Position numbers and translations under genes: made by a program
Notes under the pieces: generated by a model
What the model was told of the DNA's origin: nothing
The model's database searches: none
Seen by the model: only the letters and a program-made list of their open reading frames with translations
Part shown: one piece after another, positions 1-12,066 of the stretch
Layout of the letters: every line of letters starts with the position of its first letter
Position numbering within the stretch: the stretch's first letter is position 1
From: Chamaea fasciata
Taxonomy: Eukaryota > Chordata > Aves > Passeriformes > Sylviidae
Assembly: GCA_029207755.1 (NCBI GenBank)
Contig: JARCOQ010000016.1
Coordinates: 2,795,001 to 2,859,000, forward strand
Direction: 5' to 3'
Length of the DNA: 64,000 bases

Positions 1-1801
1 TATTCATTTTCAAGTGATTCATTCCCTGCTTTGCAAGTGGTTCTCCTCCCACAACGAGCAGCAGGACTAATTCAGATGAGCTACACTGGGGGACGTTTAA
101 AGGAACTTTTTCTGACCTGCTGGAAGGACCACAGTGCCATGAAAGTTCCTGTCCGTGCACAGGGCTCATGAAGGGCTCTGGACCAACCCTTGAAAGTCTT
201 CTAGAGTATTTATAAAATAAGGAGGGATGGTGGAAATATGAGACACAGTTCCTAAAGGCTAATAAAATCACCTCAAGAGCATGCTAGAGGGAGAGCATGG
301 TCTCTAAGTCTGGGGTAATTTTGGTTTAGTTTGGTTCTCTCTAGTTCTCAGTAATTTTTCTCTGGAAGCTGAGTGGGAAAAGGTGATACAGGGTGTATGA
401 GCTCAACTTTTGGTGGATGAGGGTTCAGACCCCCTCTCATGGATGTGCTGTTAAGCTGAATGAGTTTGAATGGCGTGAAATTCTCTCTGTGACATTTCTG
501 ATCACGTTAGGACAAATCTTTTCACTTACCTTAACCCCACAGAATATTTCAGCAGCATGTAATTCTAAGGAATCCTCTTTTACTCTGGATTTCAGCCAAG
601 TTGGGGCTAGAGTTACCTGGAGACCTGGGATTTAATATATGCCTTTTAGCAGGACACCAGTCAAGAGTCTGGTGAGAAAACTCCCTCCTGAGACAGGTGT
701 CATCAGGAGCTTGGGAGTTCTGCTTGCTAGCTGACTTTTAAACCACTGTTTGAAACACAGCTGAGTGACAGCACTGTCATCTCCAAACCTCACTGGGAAA
801 TCAGCTGCAGCATCAGAATGTGTCAGAAGGGAAAGAAGCCTTTGCTGGCGGGGGACCCCAAGCTGTGCTCCTAAAGCCAGACCCCAGGGTGGTGACCCAT
901 CCTGCGCTGGGTTTTGCTTCGTCACAAGGTAAATCTCGTAAAACCTCTTTTGTGCTGTAACTTTCTAATTCTGTCTTTTTGGAGGTGTTTTGTCACCCAT
1001 CCATCACTGCATGGCAAAGGTGGTAAAGTATGTCCACCCACACAGCAGAGCACCTGTCCACGCATGAAAATTTCTGGGGAAGGCTCTTTTCTTCTCTCTC
1101 AGGTCTGATGCGTCACCAGTCACTGCAGCTGCACTCTCTGGGTGCTGTTATTCAGGCTGAATTACTTGTAAGTCCCCGAGGGAGTGATCAATACCAGCAA
1201 AGTGATAAATATTAGCATGTGCCCCATGTCCTGCCTCAGGGCTTTCCTGCCTGCAGTGGGGACAGAGCTGGAGCGTGCTGGGGACACACACACAGGCACA
1301 TATGGAAAGGGAAAGGCACTGGTGTCTCTGAAAAGGTGACAGTCCTCCAGGTGATGCCTGTGCCACATGAGAAAAACCCTCAGAAGGTCTCTGTGACATG
1401 GGTACAATCACAGATGCAGCTCAGTGGATAAAGATGAAAGGTTCCAGGCCAATTGTTGGTCATGTCCACAGCTTCCTGCTGCTGGTTCATTCTAATGATT
1501 TTCAGTGTTGCATTTATATGCTGACAAATATGCCATTTAAAAACATTTTGCAAACGCAAGCCTGTGCAGTGACTCCCTCATGTATTCTATGTGCTCCGGC
1601 ATTGCCTCTTCCTGTCTGTCCCTGCAGGGTCCTGAGTTACTTTAGCTGGGCATAAACGAAACACTGGAACACTAATGTCACTTGGGAGAAGCGGAAGGAT
1701 GATGTGTGGGCTCAGGCCAGGCTGTTTTTCCGGATTTGTCCCATCCTTTCTCCTGTTCCTGCACTTAGAGCCTCCATTCCTCTTCTGACCCACCAGGAGA
1801 G
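1..1801. other. Non-coding DNA, no gene recognised
   Basis: Mixed-composition sequence. The open frames are short (up to about 157 codons, and that one runs on past the segment), overlap on both strands and match no family I know. A short direct repeat of GAGCATG lies near 278-300. I see no repeat family, promoter or RNA gene. The stretch could be intronic or intergenic. Confidence 0.6.
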
Positions 1802-1829
1802 CCAAAGGTCTTTTTATCAAGACCTTTGG
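1802..1829. repeat. Short perfect inverted repeat (hairpin)
   Basis: CCAAAGGTCTT at 1802-1812 is followed by the 6-nt spacer TTTATC and then the exact reverse complement AAGACCTTTGG at 1819-1829. The 11-bp perfect stem is seen directly. By my rough count, about 0.3 such structures (11-bp arms, spacer up to 20 nt) are expected by chance in 64 kb, so it need not have a function. Confidence 0.85.
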
Positions 1830-3141
1830 TCTGCGGCCTGGCAGATTCACACCAGAGGTGCCCTCACTGCCTCCTTGGGGCTGGCACTGGCTGAGCTGCA
1901 GCTCCCACTGCCCCGGGAGTCCATCCATCCTCTTCTCCTGGCAGCGATGGAACAGCCCTGCTGCTTCTCCTGGTTGCAGCTTGTTACACAAATATTGAAT
2001 GACCCGTTCGGTTGCTCCAGCACATGGAGTGATTTTGCTTTTTCCTCCCACTGGAGACACCGTGGCTGTTGTTTAGAAGGTGCAGCTGGCAAGGGAAGGA
2101 GCTTTGTGGCTCCCCTCTTCAGCTCTTTGCACCAGGAGTGGCCTCAGCTCTCCCGGAGGTATGTATGTTGTGTTGGTTCTGACAGGAGGGTCTGGTATAA
2201 GAAAATCGCATCCAATGAGAGATAAACGACTGATTTTCACAGGAATTGTTGTATTCAGTTCATCAGGAGATGCCATCCTGGGACCTCAAGTCCTATTTGA
2301 GGTTTTGGCACTAGCAGTGTTTGCATAAAAGCACCGGTGGTTCCCAGCCTGCTTGTTTGGAATGACCACAGGGCTGGTACATCCCAGGCAGCAGCAGACA
2401 CCTCCTGGCAGGAGGATGCTCTGTCTCCAAGGCACAGACCTGAGACCTTCCCCAAACCTCGTGGCAGGCAGAGGAGTAATTTTGGCATCACTCATCCCTG
2501 CCTGCTGCATCATGCCCTGCCTGTTTGCATAAGGCACAAGGACTATTTTTAACAGGCAATTTGGTTTTATTAGTGACAAGGAGATAAATAAACACCCTGA
2601 ACTCTCGGTTCCTGTGGAAATAGCTTTGATTCAAAATCTTTCTATTTAAAGGCACAGTCAAAATAAAGTTCCCCAAAGAAGAATGTCATTTTCTATTTTT
2701 TTTTTCCCGTGGCAGCCTCAGAACCTGCTTTCCCTGTGGCAAGGATTGGCCTTTTGCTGGGATCAGTCCTGGTCCCTCCAAGACCTGGAGCCACGAGCAC
2801 CTGAGGGATGGACAGAAGCCCTGGACAAGGAGCCTGAGCAGGGCTCACGTGCTTGCCCAGGCTTGTGCCGTTCAACTCCAGCACATCTCTGCTTCTCAGC
2901 TTCGACAACACTGCAGGAACATTTGCTTTCTTCAGGTAAAGCACACAATATCTCAGCTTTTAACCTTGCTGCTGGGTTCTAAAGTAAATTCCTGTGGAAA
3001 CGAGTTTGATGTCTGTTTAAGGAAGGATAAAAGGCAACAACATCAGAAAAAACCCCAGACAAACATCATTTTAATTTCACTCTGACAAAAAATAAAAATC
3101 CTGTCTGATTCCAAATGGGAAGTGTTGGCTGTTTATTTTCC
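1830..3141. other. Non-coding DNA, no gene recognised
   Basis: Open frames here (for example 1704-2225 plus and 2683-2982 plus) are short and unrecognised. They sit in locally GC-richer sequence with comparable frames on the opposite strand, which is the pattern of chance ORFs. No repeat family was recognised. Confidence 0.6.
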
Positions 3142-3189
3142 TTTTTTTTTTTTTTTTTTTTGGTTTTTTTTTTGGTTTTTTTTTTGTTT
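3142..3189. repeat. Periodic T-rich tract
   Basis: A run of 20 T (3142-3161) is followed by GG, 10 T, GG, 10 T, then G and TTT. The regular 12-bp spacing of the GG pairs makes this a short T10GG minisatellite grown out of a poly-T tract. It may be the tail of a minus-strand retroposed sequence, but I recognise no body next to it and no target-site duplication. Confidence 0.9.
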
Positions 3190-3262
3190 ATCAGCCCCAT
3201 GTTAACTCACAGAAATGTTTTATTATTCTCCATTTAACCATTAAACTGAAAGATCGGTCTGA

Positions 3263-3285
3263 TCTAGATCCTAACATGATCTAGA
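3263..3285. repeat. Short inverted repeat
   Basis: TCTAGATC at 3263-3270 is mirrored by GATCTAGA at 3278-3285 with a 7-nt spacer. The 8-bp arms are within what chance produces in a window this size. Confidence 0.7.
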
Positions 3286-4986
3286 AGGAAATGCAGATGG
3301 AAATACATCCCTCAGTGCACAGAACATAACACTGAATTTCTCCCAGTGCGTCAGCTCACAGAAGGCAGATCCTGCTTTTTGACCAGCCTGCCTGGTTTGG
3401 AAGGGGGAAAAGCCCCACAGGGGTGTGAGGTACCCACTGCTGTGGCTTCCTCTGTATTTCTGGATCAGAAATAGCTGACTGGGAAAGTTGCTGATTATTT
3501 TCCCCTTCAGATTGTTCACATCAGAGAGAGCAGGGATGAATTTGGCCCTCATTTGTTTCCAAATACTGCATCAGGCTTGCTCACTCAGTATCAGACTGCT
3601 TTCCTTGGGACATTCCCAAAGCTGAGACACGGCCTCAGCATTTGGTCAACAATGCACTGTCCATTGCTTTTCCCACACAATCCCTATTTACAACCAAAAA
3701 GCTGGCCCCTACTTCCTTAAACAACACCATCTGTAATGCTTTAAGTCTTTTGTTTTCTTCTTGGTAATTGCAAATAGAGAGGGGCAAGAGCATAAACAAA
3801 TGCAGACCTTCTCAGCCATGAGAGCCTGGACCTCAGCTCCAGTGGGCTTCGAATCAAGCCTTCTTTATCAGTAATTTATAACCTGAATTACTGGTGCTGT
3901 ACAGTTCTCTCCTCCTCATAAGGGGAAAAGTATATATCCTTTACAGTGCAATAATAGCCCTGTCGGATAAAGCAATAAAAAAATGAGAGATCTAACAATA
4001 TGTGCCCTTCCTGTGTGCCCTGCAGCTTTAGACTTTGATGCAAATATTTATGCGCTTAATTTATTGCCTTGATTTTCTGCCATTTTGGGGAACTCCCACC
4101 ACAGGAGGATTAATTTTCTTTACATAATGTTCTGTCCATCTGCTGTCCTTGGGGCAAGTGGCATCACTTCCAAGGCTGCAGCAGAATGCAGTGATGCAAC
4201 ATGAACAACTTAATAACCATCAAAGTATAGAAACCCCACAAAGGGCTGAACGCCAAGAGAGGGACTGGTGAGTTGCACTGAACAAGGGATCTAAGTGGGG
4301 GGAAAGAAGCACATTACGTCCTTTTTCAAGAGCTGGAGGTTTAGTTAGCAATTCTTAGCAGTGTGTATTGATTTCCAGGATGGGGAGAAGTCCCCAGGGG
4401 AAGGAGGGCAGCAGGGAGGAGCAGCACTGCCATTCCCACTGCACAGGCAAGGATGGATGTGCTATGTGGGCCAGTGCCACCGATGAGGCATAACCTAAAC
4501 GCACCAAACATTCATGTGCAGTGCACTTTACATCTGTTCAGAAGGAGAGGGGCTTTGCTGTGAGGGCTTGGTAAGCCAAACAAGCACAATAAACCTTAAA
4601 GGTTGTCAGGAAAGAAGAAAAGGGCAGAAGTCACAAGCTAAACATAAATTAATGCAAGGCAGCATTGGGAACGGGACATGGGATTTGAGTTGTGGCCCCA
4701 TGGCTCAGTTCCTGCAGCCCCCTGAGCTTCTCCCAGCAAAAGCAGAAAACCCTGAGGCTCCGTTCCAGGGCTGTGTGCCCACGGGAGCTTCAGGCCAGCC
4801 CTGTGTGCTGTGCTGCCTCCTCCACAGGACAGCCTGACACCAAGGGCAATGGCCTCTCAGCAGCTGAATCCCCCTACCAAGAGACTAACTCTGAATATTT
4901 ATATCTAGAACTCCATGGATTTATATATATAGATGCATTTCTTTGTCTCCAGACTCCAGATACATACCCATGCACGTATACATTTC
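3286..4986. other. Non-coding DNA with one AT-rich, enhancer-like patch
   Basis: There is no open frame of note between 3,552 and 4,514. The part at about 4015-4135 is AT-rich, with the words ATGCAAAT, TTAATTTATTG and GGATTAATTTTC. These resemble POU and homeodomain binding words and the general texture of conserved non-coding elements. That reading is inference only. The rest shows nothing distinctive. Confidence 0.4.
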
Positions 4987-5048
4987 ATTCTGCACTCTGT
5001 ATATAGTGCAGAATATAAATATATATATATATATATATGCATATATAG
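4987..5048. repeat. Palindrome followed by AT microsatellite
   Basis: ATTCTGCACT (4987-4996) and its exact reverse complement AGTGCAGAAT (5005-5014) flank the 8-nt spacer CTGTATAT. Four bases further on begins a pure (AT)10 run at 5019-5038, followed by GC and ATATATA. Another short TATATATA stretch lies at about 4920. Such tracts are length-variable and can extrude cruciforms. No gene is associated. Confidence 0.9.
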
Positions 5049-8000
5049 AGACAGTGAAATAAAGCCCCAGGCAAAAACAGGGGGCAAAGCAGCTTGTCAT
5101 GTCTGCCTTGAAGGAATGGGACCCCTAAAAGGCATGAGTCATTTATTCCCCTATGCAAGAGAAAATCTGACTGCTTGCAGGCCGTTTTATGAAAAGCAGA
5201 CACTGGAGCTTCACGAAGAACCCAAATATCAAGCTGTTCCATGTGGTGCACAAACACAAACAGGCTCGTTTCTAAAGCCACCCCAATCTCTGGGCATGTG
5301 ATAACTTCCCCAGCTGAACACAGATAAAACCAAGTTTCCAGCAAAAGGACAACCTACAGCAGCTCAGGCTTCTGGGAAACTCACTCCTTCCACTGGCCTT
5401 AGAGATGAAATATTCTTGCCCTTCTCCAGCTCGGGGCCGCCCTGATGGCTCTGAGTGCTTTACCTATTCAGCTGTCTGTTTCTCAGCCCACGAGTTCTGT
5501 CACTTTGAAGGTTTTGATTGCCCCCAGCCCACGGCAGGAGAGTGAGTGAGTGGCTTTGTGGGGCTGAGTTGCCCCCTGGAGCTAAACCACAGCATATGCA
5601 CAGATGAGTGACATCCACGGGCACTGGTGGATGCACACACAGCTCTCCTGCTGAGCCATGCGCCCAGTTAGTACACATAATTGCAGCCAGGTATTATCTT
5701 TGAGCAGCTGAATGCCTCTGGACGAACGTGTGTCACTGAATATGTGAGTAGCTCCGCTGAGACCCAAGCCTGCCTGTGTTTAATGGCTTCAGGATTTGCG
5801 GAGCTTCGTGCAAGAAACCCAGGGAAGATAAGGGTTTATCTTTAACTTCAGCATGAGCTACAGGGGTATTATTGTACAGAACCACACAAGGCACCCATTT
5901 CCTTTATGATGCAGAGGACCTAAAAAGGCAGGTGGAATGAAAAAAGAAAGCAGCACAGCGTTTCTGTGGGAGGTTACGGCAAAGCTAAGCCAGTCCTCGC
6001 AGCCCCGTGAAAACTCTGCCAGCCCCAGAACATTACACAGAGAGCACTGCCACTGTATTTTCCTCTCTTTAGCTGCACATTTTACACACAATTCTGATGA
6101 AGCCCTACAATATGAGCAGCTGGAGCCTGTAGTCCTGACCTGTGCGCTGAGATTTTGAGTGCTTAGAATAACTGGGTTGTGTTAATGTCAGTAAGGAATT
6201 TCAGAGAGGGAGTGTTTTTCTGCCATGATTCTGTTACAGGCAGACCTTGACAGCTGTGTGCATCCCTCCCTGCAGAAGAAAGCCACAAATGGCAGTGGGA
6301 TCCCCCTGTCACCACAGCCTGACACCGAGGGAAGCACACTTGGAGCAAACACACAGCCCATGATGTATGAACACTCCCCACACACCGTCCATCCCCAGGG
6401 AAAGTGCTGCTGCTTCTGCTTTGCTCCTCCTGAATTTCCTGTCTGGAGAAGCCTGTGCCAAGGTTCTTTAAACTCTAATTGTTCTCGTGGCTGCAAAGCA
6501 AGCTGTGTATTCCCAATACTGTCCCACCCCTCGAAAATATATGATAGTTGTACTCATAGTGTAACAGAAAAGGACCTTAGAGTGCTCACAGGTGTGCTCT
6601 GTAGGGAAGAGCAGGGGAGGAGGGACAGCATTCAGCCCTTCCTCTGCCTGCCTGCATCCTGGTGGCACCCAGGGGGCTCTGAGCTGATAGACCTGACAAC
6701 ACCCACAAAGCATCACAGCAGGTCTGGCCATAGCTCGGGACATGAAGATGGACATGTGTCATGTACCTTTTCCCTCCTATAAGGCAATGGGGTAATGAGG
6801 ATTGTGGCTGGGTACAGGAACACCCCTTGACCTCACCTTCAAGCCCCTACCTTGTGCTCTCCTGCTCCGATGGGAGGTGCACGGATTTTACCCCCAACAC
6901 AATTACAGGAACCACACACCTGCAGTTACCAGGGAATTTCGTGAGACTGCCACTGGTGACAATGCTCTAGGCAATATCATGTGGAAAATACACAGAGACG
7001 CTCTCAAAGCGTAATTTTTCCTGCCCCGTGGATAGCTTCTTTTGTTAATAATTTTCTTGTGATAACTGGGACATCAAATTATTTTGGAGTTGTTCTCAAA
7101 GGTGTATAGATACTTCATTTATGTGCTGACAGCTTTAATTATTCAGCACGCTGCAGCACCGGATGAAATATAATCACAACAAAGGGCTCCTAACACCACA
7201 AGTAATAGCCAATTGTGAGGATGGCATGTTAAAATCAGCAGTGAAAAACAGCTTATACTCTCTGACCTCTACCCAGTCAAATCCTCCTGTTGCTATAGTT
7301 GCGGTTCTAGAAAGAGTGTTATTTCTCCCAGCTGAGAGTCACTTGTGAGACAAAAGGAAAACTCTGCCTTTCCTTGAATATTTTCTGTGGTCCCAAGTCA
7401 TTATATCTTATCAGTGGACCGATTATTCATTTAAAACACAAACCTGTTAAAAAAAAAGTAATTTTCTGTAGTACCTCACTCGACATACATTTCCCATTTA
7501 CTCCCGTGGAGATGCAGTGACTCTTTAACATCTTGAAAATTCCTACGGAGTAGAAAGAAGCTCAGTCTCGAGCGTGATGTGGGCAATGCGCACCCCTCAG
7601 AACTGAACTCCCCCAGTCCTTGGTGGGCGGCCCCACAGCTGCAGATGCTGAACTCACCGTGCAGGAAAAGCAGGGTCCCAGGGGATCCAAACCCCTCTGA
7701 AATGACCCCAAAGTTCACAAGTGTCCCACACTGAGGAAGTACATGAAAGCTCAAACATCGGTGGGAAAATGTTGTGAAGTGCTTCTAAAAGCTTGCAGAA
7801 ATTGGGTACGGCAGAACCGGTGGGAGGACCTTTGTCTACAGGATGAGATGAGGTCAAGGAACATGCAGGAACAGCAAAGGACATCCCAACTGACAGAGGA
7901 GCAGGACCTTGCAGCGTCTGAGCCACTCCCTGGGCTGCTCATAAATACCTTTTAAAGTGATTTTCAGTATGGGAGCAGGTAGAAGGCCAGGCTGGAAAAT

Positions 8001-9034
8001 AATTAAATCTAAGGGAAAACGGAAAGAAGAACGTGCTGAGGAAGAGGACCTTGCCAAAGGCCTTGGTTGAAATGTGCACTTGGGTTCCTGTCTGGCAAAA
8101 CTCAAAAATACTGTCTGGGAAATTCACTTAGTTAAGAAGAGAAGGAAGAGTAAGAGTAAGTAATTAAGGTGCACATTATCCTTTGAGCCTGGCATCTGCT
8201 TAAATTAGCTCATTTGATCTCTACTTTCCCCTTTAATCTGAACAGTTCTGAAAGAGTTATTACAGGACACGGGTCTCTGTTCTGGTTTGCCTCTTTTCGT
8301 CCTCCTATTTATCCAATTAATTTATTTGTTCTGCGTTTCAGATTCCTTTGTCTGCTTTCACCAATTTTCCCTCCACGTATTGTTTCATCTTTCTGCCCTT
8401 GCTCTCACTTCCTTCCCACATGGGCTTGTTTTGACTCTATTCATTTTTTGAGTAATGGAATTTCCAAAGTTTTTCTGAAGACCGAAAAGGTTATATCATG
8501 GCCAGAGGACAAAGCCAGCCCAGATGCCCTGCAGAGTTAGAGGCCGTGGTGTTGCAGGGCAGGCATCAGCATTTGCTCTCCCTGCATCCCACCCTGCTCT
8601 GACCCCAGCCTCCTCATCCCCAGCCCACCCAGATTTGTGATTCCTCCTCCCAGCTCTGCAGATCCATTGGGAGCCTAGATAATTTAAGGCTGTCCAGGGC
8701 AATACACAGAAGTAAAGAAAATGTGCCCCAAAGTTAAGTTTTCCAGCCATTCTTGTTGCCACTGTACCACCAGAGCGCCCCATGTCTCAGGGAGGGCTGG
8801 GTAGGTACTTGCTCACATTGATTTCCACACAGGTAACACATTCAGACAGTGTCCAACCCTTCTTGGATTATTTGTAAACCTGGAAATTTTCACTTCCCAG
8901 GTGCCAGGAGGTCACTTTGCAGCAGGAAAAGCGGCGTAAGGATTCAGAAGCATGGCAGCCTTGGGCCTTGTGCCAAAAATCCTTCTTTCACCAGCCCACT
9001 GCTGGCTCTGTGGAAAAGGGCTCTCAAGGCTAGA
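5049..9034. other. Non-coding DNA, no gene recognised
   Basis: Several open frames of 60-185 codons occur, the longest at 6225-6782 on the plus strand. All are unrecognised, overlap frames on the other strand and lack repeat or domain character. No known mobile element, RNA gene or microsatellite was seen. The segment alternates AT-rich stretches (7,020-7,460) with GC-richer ones (8,500-8,780). Confidence 0.55.
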
Positions 9035-9215
9035 TACATTATCAAAGTTTAAATTAGGTCCATTGAATTTTATTAGCAAATTTCTACTTTGTTAGCAATT
9101 TCATGCTGCCTATTAACATTTGTTTTTAATATATTGTTATCACTCATCACAAAAGGCTAATCCTGTTAGCGCTTTCCATATTGTATTACAGAAAACAAAC
9201 CAGAAGGCTGTGATT
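9035..9215. promoter_or_regulatory. Candidate conserved non-coding element (AT-rich)
   Basis: An AT-rich block with few repeats and no open frame. It contains homeodomain-like and HMG-like words such as TTATTAGCAAAT, TTAGCAATTT, CTATTAACATTTG and AATATATTG. The composition resembles enhancers of developmental genes, but no alignment was possible, so this is inference. Confidence 0.25.
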
Positions 9216-9563
9216 CCTCACCCTGCCATTTTCATATATTTATAGACACACGTCTCCCTGAGCACTCCCAGCCAGCTCTGCCCAAAAGGCAAAGTCCAAG
9301 GCACGGCTGGTTGGAAGGAGCCACACACAACACGCTCAAGTGTGTGAAAATGAGACATGGGCTCTGTGTAGGTGAAGCCATGAGATGCTCTTTTACGGGC
9401 AGGAGCATCCTATCAAATCTGATCAAAAGTGATGTATTTCCTGCTAGGATTTAAAAGGAAAAAAAAAAAGGTAAATATTCCTAATAGCCAATGCTATCAT
9501 ACTTATGTTTGATTCTTAAATTAAAATACAAATAGATTCATTTTAGTGAAATCATCAATGAAT
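9216..9563. other. Non-coding DNA, no gene recognised
   Basis: Holds a short A-run (about 9460-9468) and AT-rich sequence. One 64-codon minus-strand frame (9232-9426) is unrecognised. Confidence 0.55.
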
Positions 9564-9644
9564 TATCCATGGGTGTCTGAATGATTCATTCACTACCAAA
9601 TACTACAAGACATTTCCTATAAGAGACATTCATGCCCATGGATA
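9564..9644. repeat. Long imperfect hairpin, 81 bp
   Basis: The outer arms TATCCATGGG (9564-9573) and CCCATGGATA (9635-9644) are exact reverse complements. Inside them GAATG (9579-9583) can pair with CATTC (9627-9631) across a small internal loop, followed by a few weaker pairs. The total length is close to that of a microRNA precursor, but the inner stem is poor. It may equally be a chance inverted repeat: arms of 10 bp within 80 nt are expected a few times in this window. Confidence 0.5.
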
Positions 9645-10174
9645 CAGAATACATTGAACACAGTGTTTAAGATAGAAGCATAATGCTCCTGCTCCTCATG
9701 AGCAGGGAAGGAAGGTCAGACTTCGGGATACACATCGATGATGTAAACTCATAGTTTCCTTTCTTTTCTCTTTTGCACCCTGGAATTCATTATGGGGTAT
9801 AAAACAGTAACATCAGAAAACGGCAATTACTGATAACCTCTGCGAGGAGTGGACTGGGCTCCTGGGATGGGAACTGGCACCTCCTTGTGCCACATGCAGC
9901 AAGCTGAGCCCTGAGGTGGTAAATAGGTACACGGCACTAAAATATGGGAAGAAATCACTATGATATACTGCAGTATCTCTCAAAAAAATGGCCCAAATAT
10001 TTGTCCTACACAGCAGAGTCAGTTTTCACCTTGGTGCCGTATTTGCATTCAGAACTTTCAGGTTTCATAATATTGTTTTCACTGTCACATTTGGGACCAC
10101 ACTAACATGGCTCCCGTTTAATCCAGGGACTATCAAGAGAAGGAGAAAGGGGTATATCTTCTGCACAGTGCCTG
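9645..10174. other. Non-coding DNA, no gene recognised
   Basis: AT-moderate sequence with no recognised repeat. An open frame starts at 9988 and runs to 10347 (119 codons, plus strand). It is unrecognised and overlaps the next, enhancer-like block. Confidence 0.55.
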
Positions 10175-10330
10175 TGAAATTACCCTTATCCTTTGATATA
10201 TTAAAATCGAAGTGCTATAAATTTCTGTTGTCATGGAGATATTTTCCATGCCACTTCATGATTGGCCATCAGAATTCCCTTTCCTTTGGGTTTTCCAGCC
10301 TAATTAACTGTTATATTTTTGCTGGCAGAG
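10175..10330. promoter_or_regulatory. Candidate conserved non-coding element
   Basis: An AT-rich block with words such as GATATATTAAAATC, CTATAAATTTC, TCATGATTGGCCATC (which includes a CCAAT-type box, ATTGG) and CCTAATTAACTG. The texture suggests a regulatory element but nothing proves it. An unrecognised 119-codon frame overlaps it. Confidence 0.22.
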
Positions 10331-11094
10331 AGGGAAAACCCACATGAACAGCTTTTGGCCTGTGACTACCTCCCTTACGGAACAAATTTCATTTCTGTAT
10401 ACTGTTAAATGTAAAATGCATCAGCGTGGCTTGCATTTCTAGTGCAGAAAAGGCAGCAGTGCTCTGGCAGCAGTGGGCTTGAGCATGGAGATGTCATTTG
10501 GATCTCCTGAGCAGGAAGGAGTGCAGCCTTGGGTAGGGCTGCACATTCCCAAGGCAGGGAGAGGAGACGGAGCAGGGCACAGCCACACTAACCTGGGCTC
10601 GATCACTGCAGCCATGGGGTGACCTCAAACCCCAGCAGAACAACAGCAGCACTCCAGACAAACTCAGGATTCAGGGACCTCTGGGCAGGGTCCAAAGCAG
10701 ACTTCTGCCAATTATAACAATGTTTTGTTTACTCCTGTCTTTGTTTTCTTCGCCCTTGTGTCTCTGGCTTCTCCTAAATTTATTTTGGAGTTCAAGGATG
10801 ATTGATCAAGTCTGTCAGATTTGGAGAGCGGGCAGGAACAAACTCACTCATTTAAATTGATATCTCCACAAAATTTCAGGCTCCCTGTACCCTTCCAGAA
10901 CCTGCATGGTCAGGTGCTATTTCAAGAAAATGGCTGGTGGTGGAGGTTCATCCTACCCACTCCCTAGTGATGTGGTTGATTAAAAATTCAAAGCTAATTT
11001 ATGTGCTGCTGTACAGTCTGTAACACGGACAGGCCTGGAGATCAGCTTCCCCTATGCTTTTCAAATTAAAATGTCTTTGAAGTATTTCTCTTTC
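10331..11094. other. Non-coding DNA, no gene recognised
   Basis: No open frame of 60 codons or more starts between 10,347 and 11,378. No repeat family was seen. The part around 10,440-10,700 is GC-richer and the remainder is mixed. Confidence 0.6.
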
Positions 11095-11262
11095 CTGCCT
11101 TTGAACATTTAGAGTCCATTGGCAATGAACTGAATGATTTGGTACTAAATAGACACCCCTCTCTTTCCCCCCAAGAGAATTAGCATCAGGTCTTAATTTA
11201 CTAATGGACTATAGACATCCATTAATGTAGTAATTAATTCAGTGCTAAAGTGCCTGTAAGAT
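11095..11262. promoter_or_regulatory. Candidate conserved non-coding element
   Basis: AT-rich, ORF-free and repeat-free. Several homeodomain-type ATTA words are clustered: GAATTAGCATC, CTTAATTTACTAATGG, CCATTAATG and AGTAATTAATTC. CATTGG and CCATTAATG words recur on both strands. Clustered TAAT cores suggest an enhancer. This is inference from word content only. Confidence 0.3.
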
Positions 11263-11917
11263 GGAACCACGCTGAGTGCATGGGGAAAAAAATTACAAGT
11301 GACATCTTCCCAGTGAGCATCGCAGGGTTTTGGTGGAAAAGTTAATTTAACAAAGAAATAACGCTGTACTTTATTCCTTGTCTACAGCTCTGTGTCTAAT
11401 TGCAGCTTTTGACAACAATCCTATGCTCAATTCTCAGTTTTTGGACAGGGGTCCGGTTTTTCCCATCTTGCAGAAATCAAATATGGAGGTGGTTCAGGCC
11501 AGCCTGAACAGCTCTCCCAGATTTTGGCAGATCCTCCTTGGCAGCGTGGCAGAGTGCTGGCTCACAGCCCAGAAAATGAACCACAGACAGCACAGGCAGC
11601 CATTGCATCCCAGCCACGGCACCACCAGGGAGGATTTTGTGTGTACATCCCTGTCAGTGCCTTACACCTTCCAAAAGCAGCTGTCCTGCAGCCTCTGGGC
11701 TGGCAGCACCTTCCATCGCTGCCTCTCGACCTGCCTGTGGGGCTGCTGCTGAAGGAGGTGGGTCCAAGTGCCCAGGAGTGTGTCCTCAGCCTCTCCAAAC
11801 CTCACCCTTGCTCCTGCAAAGCACTGCCCGGGATTTGTCACAAAGGTGTGCAGCTGCTTTTATTGGTACTCCAAAAAAGACAAGGACATGTGCTCCTCAC
11901 CTTTCAGATTCCCTCTG
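11263..11917. other. Non-coding DNA with overlapping chance ORFs
   Basis: The interval 11,378-11,925 carries frames of 94-133 codons in more than one plus-strand frame and on the minus strand. Overlapping open frames in all registers point to GC-biased, stop-poor sequence rather than an exon. No family was recognised. Confidence 0.5.
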
Positions 11918-12066
11918 CTGATTGAAATTAGCTGCCTTCCTGAAAATAATTGCTGCCAGTGGCAATTATTACAATTAAAGTGTTTACTAATGGTTTGCAA
12001 TGCCCAGGCTAAGCTAGGCATCACATGCCAGGTCATGAATGAATTTAATTAGGCATTATTTAGAAC
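11918..12066. promoter_or_regulatory. Candidate enhancer with homeodomain palindrome
   Basis: An AT-rich block with AATAATTGC at 11945-11953 and its exact reverse complement GCAATTATT at 11962-11970, separated by 8 nt. This places two TAATTG-type homeodomain words in opposite orientation. Further words follow: ACAATTAAAG, TTTACTAATGG and ATGAATTTAATTAGG. The dense, oriented arrangement suggests a homeodomain-responsive element. No conservation data were available. Confidence 0.33.
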
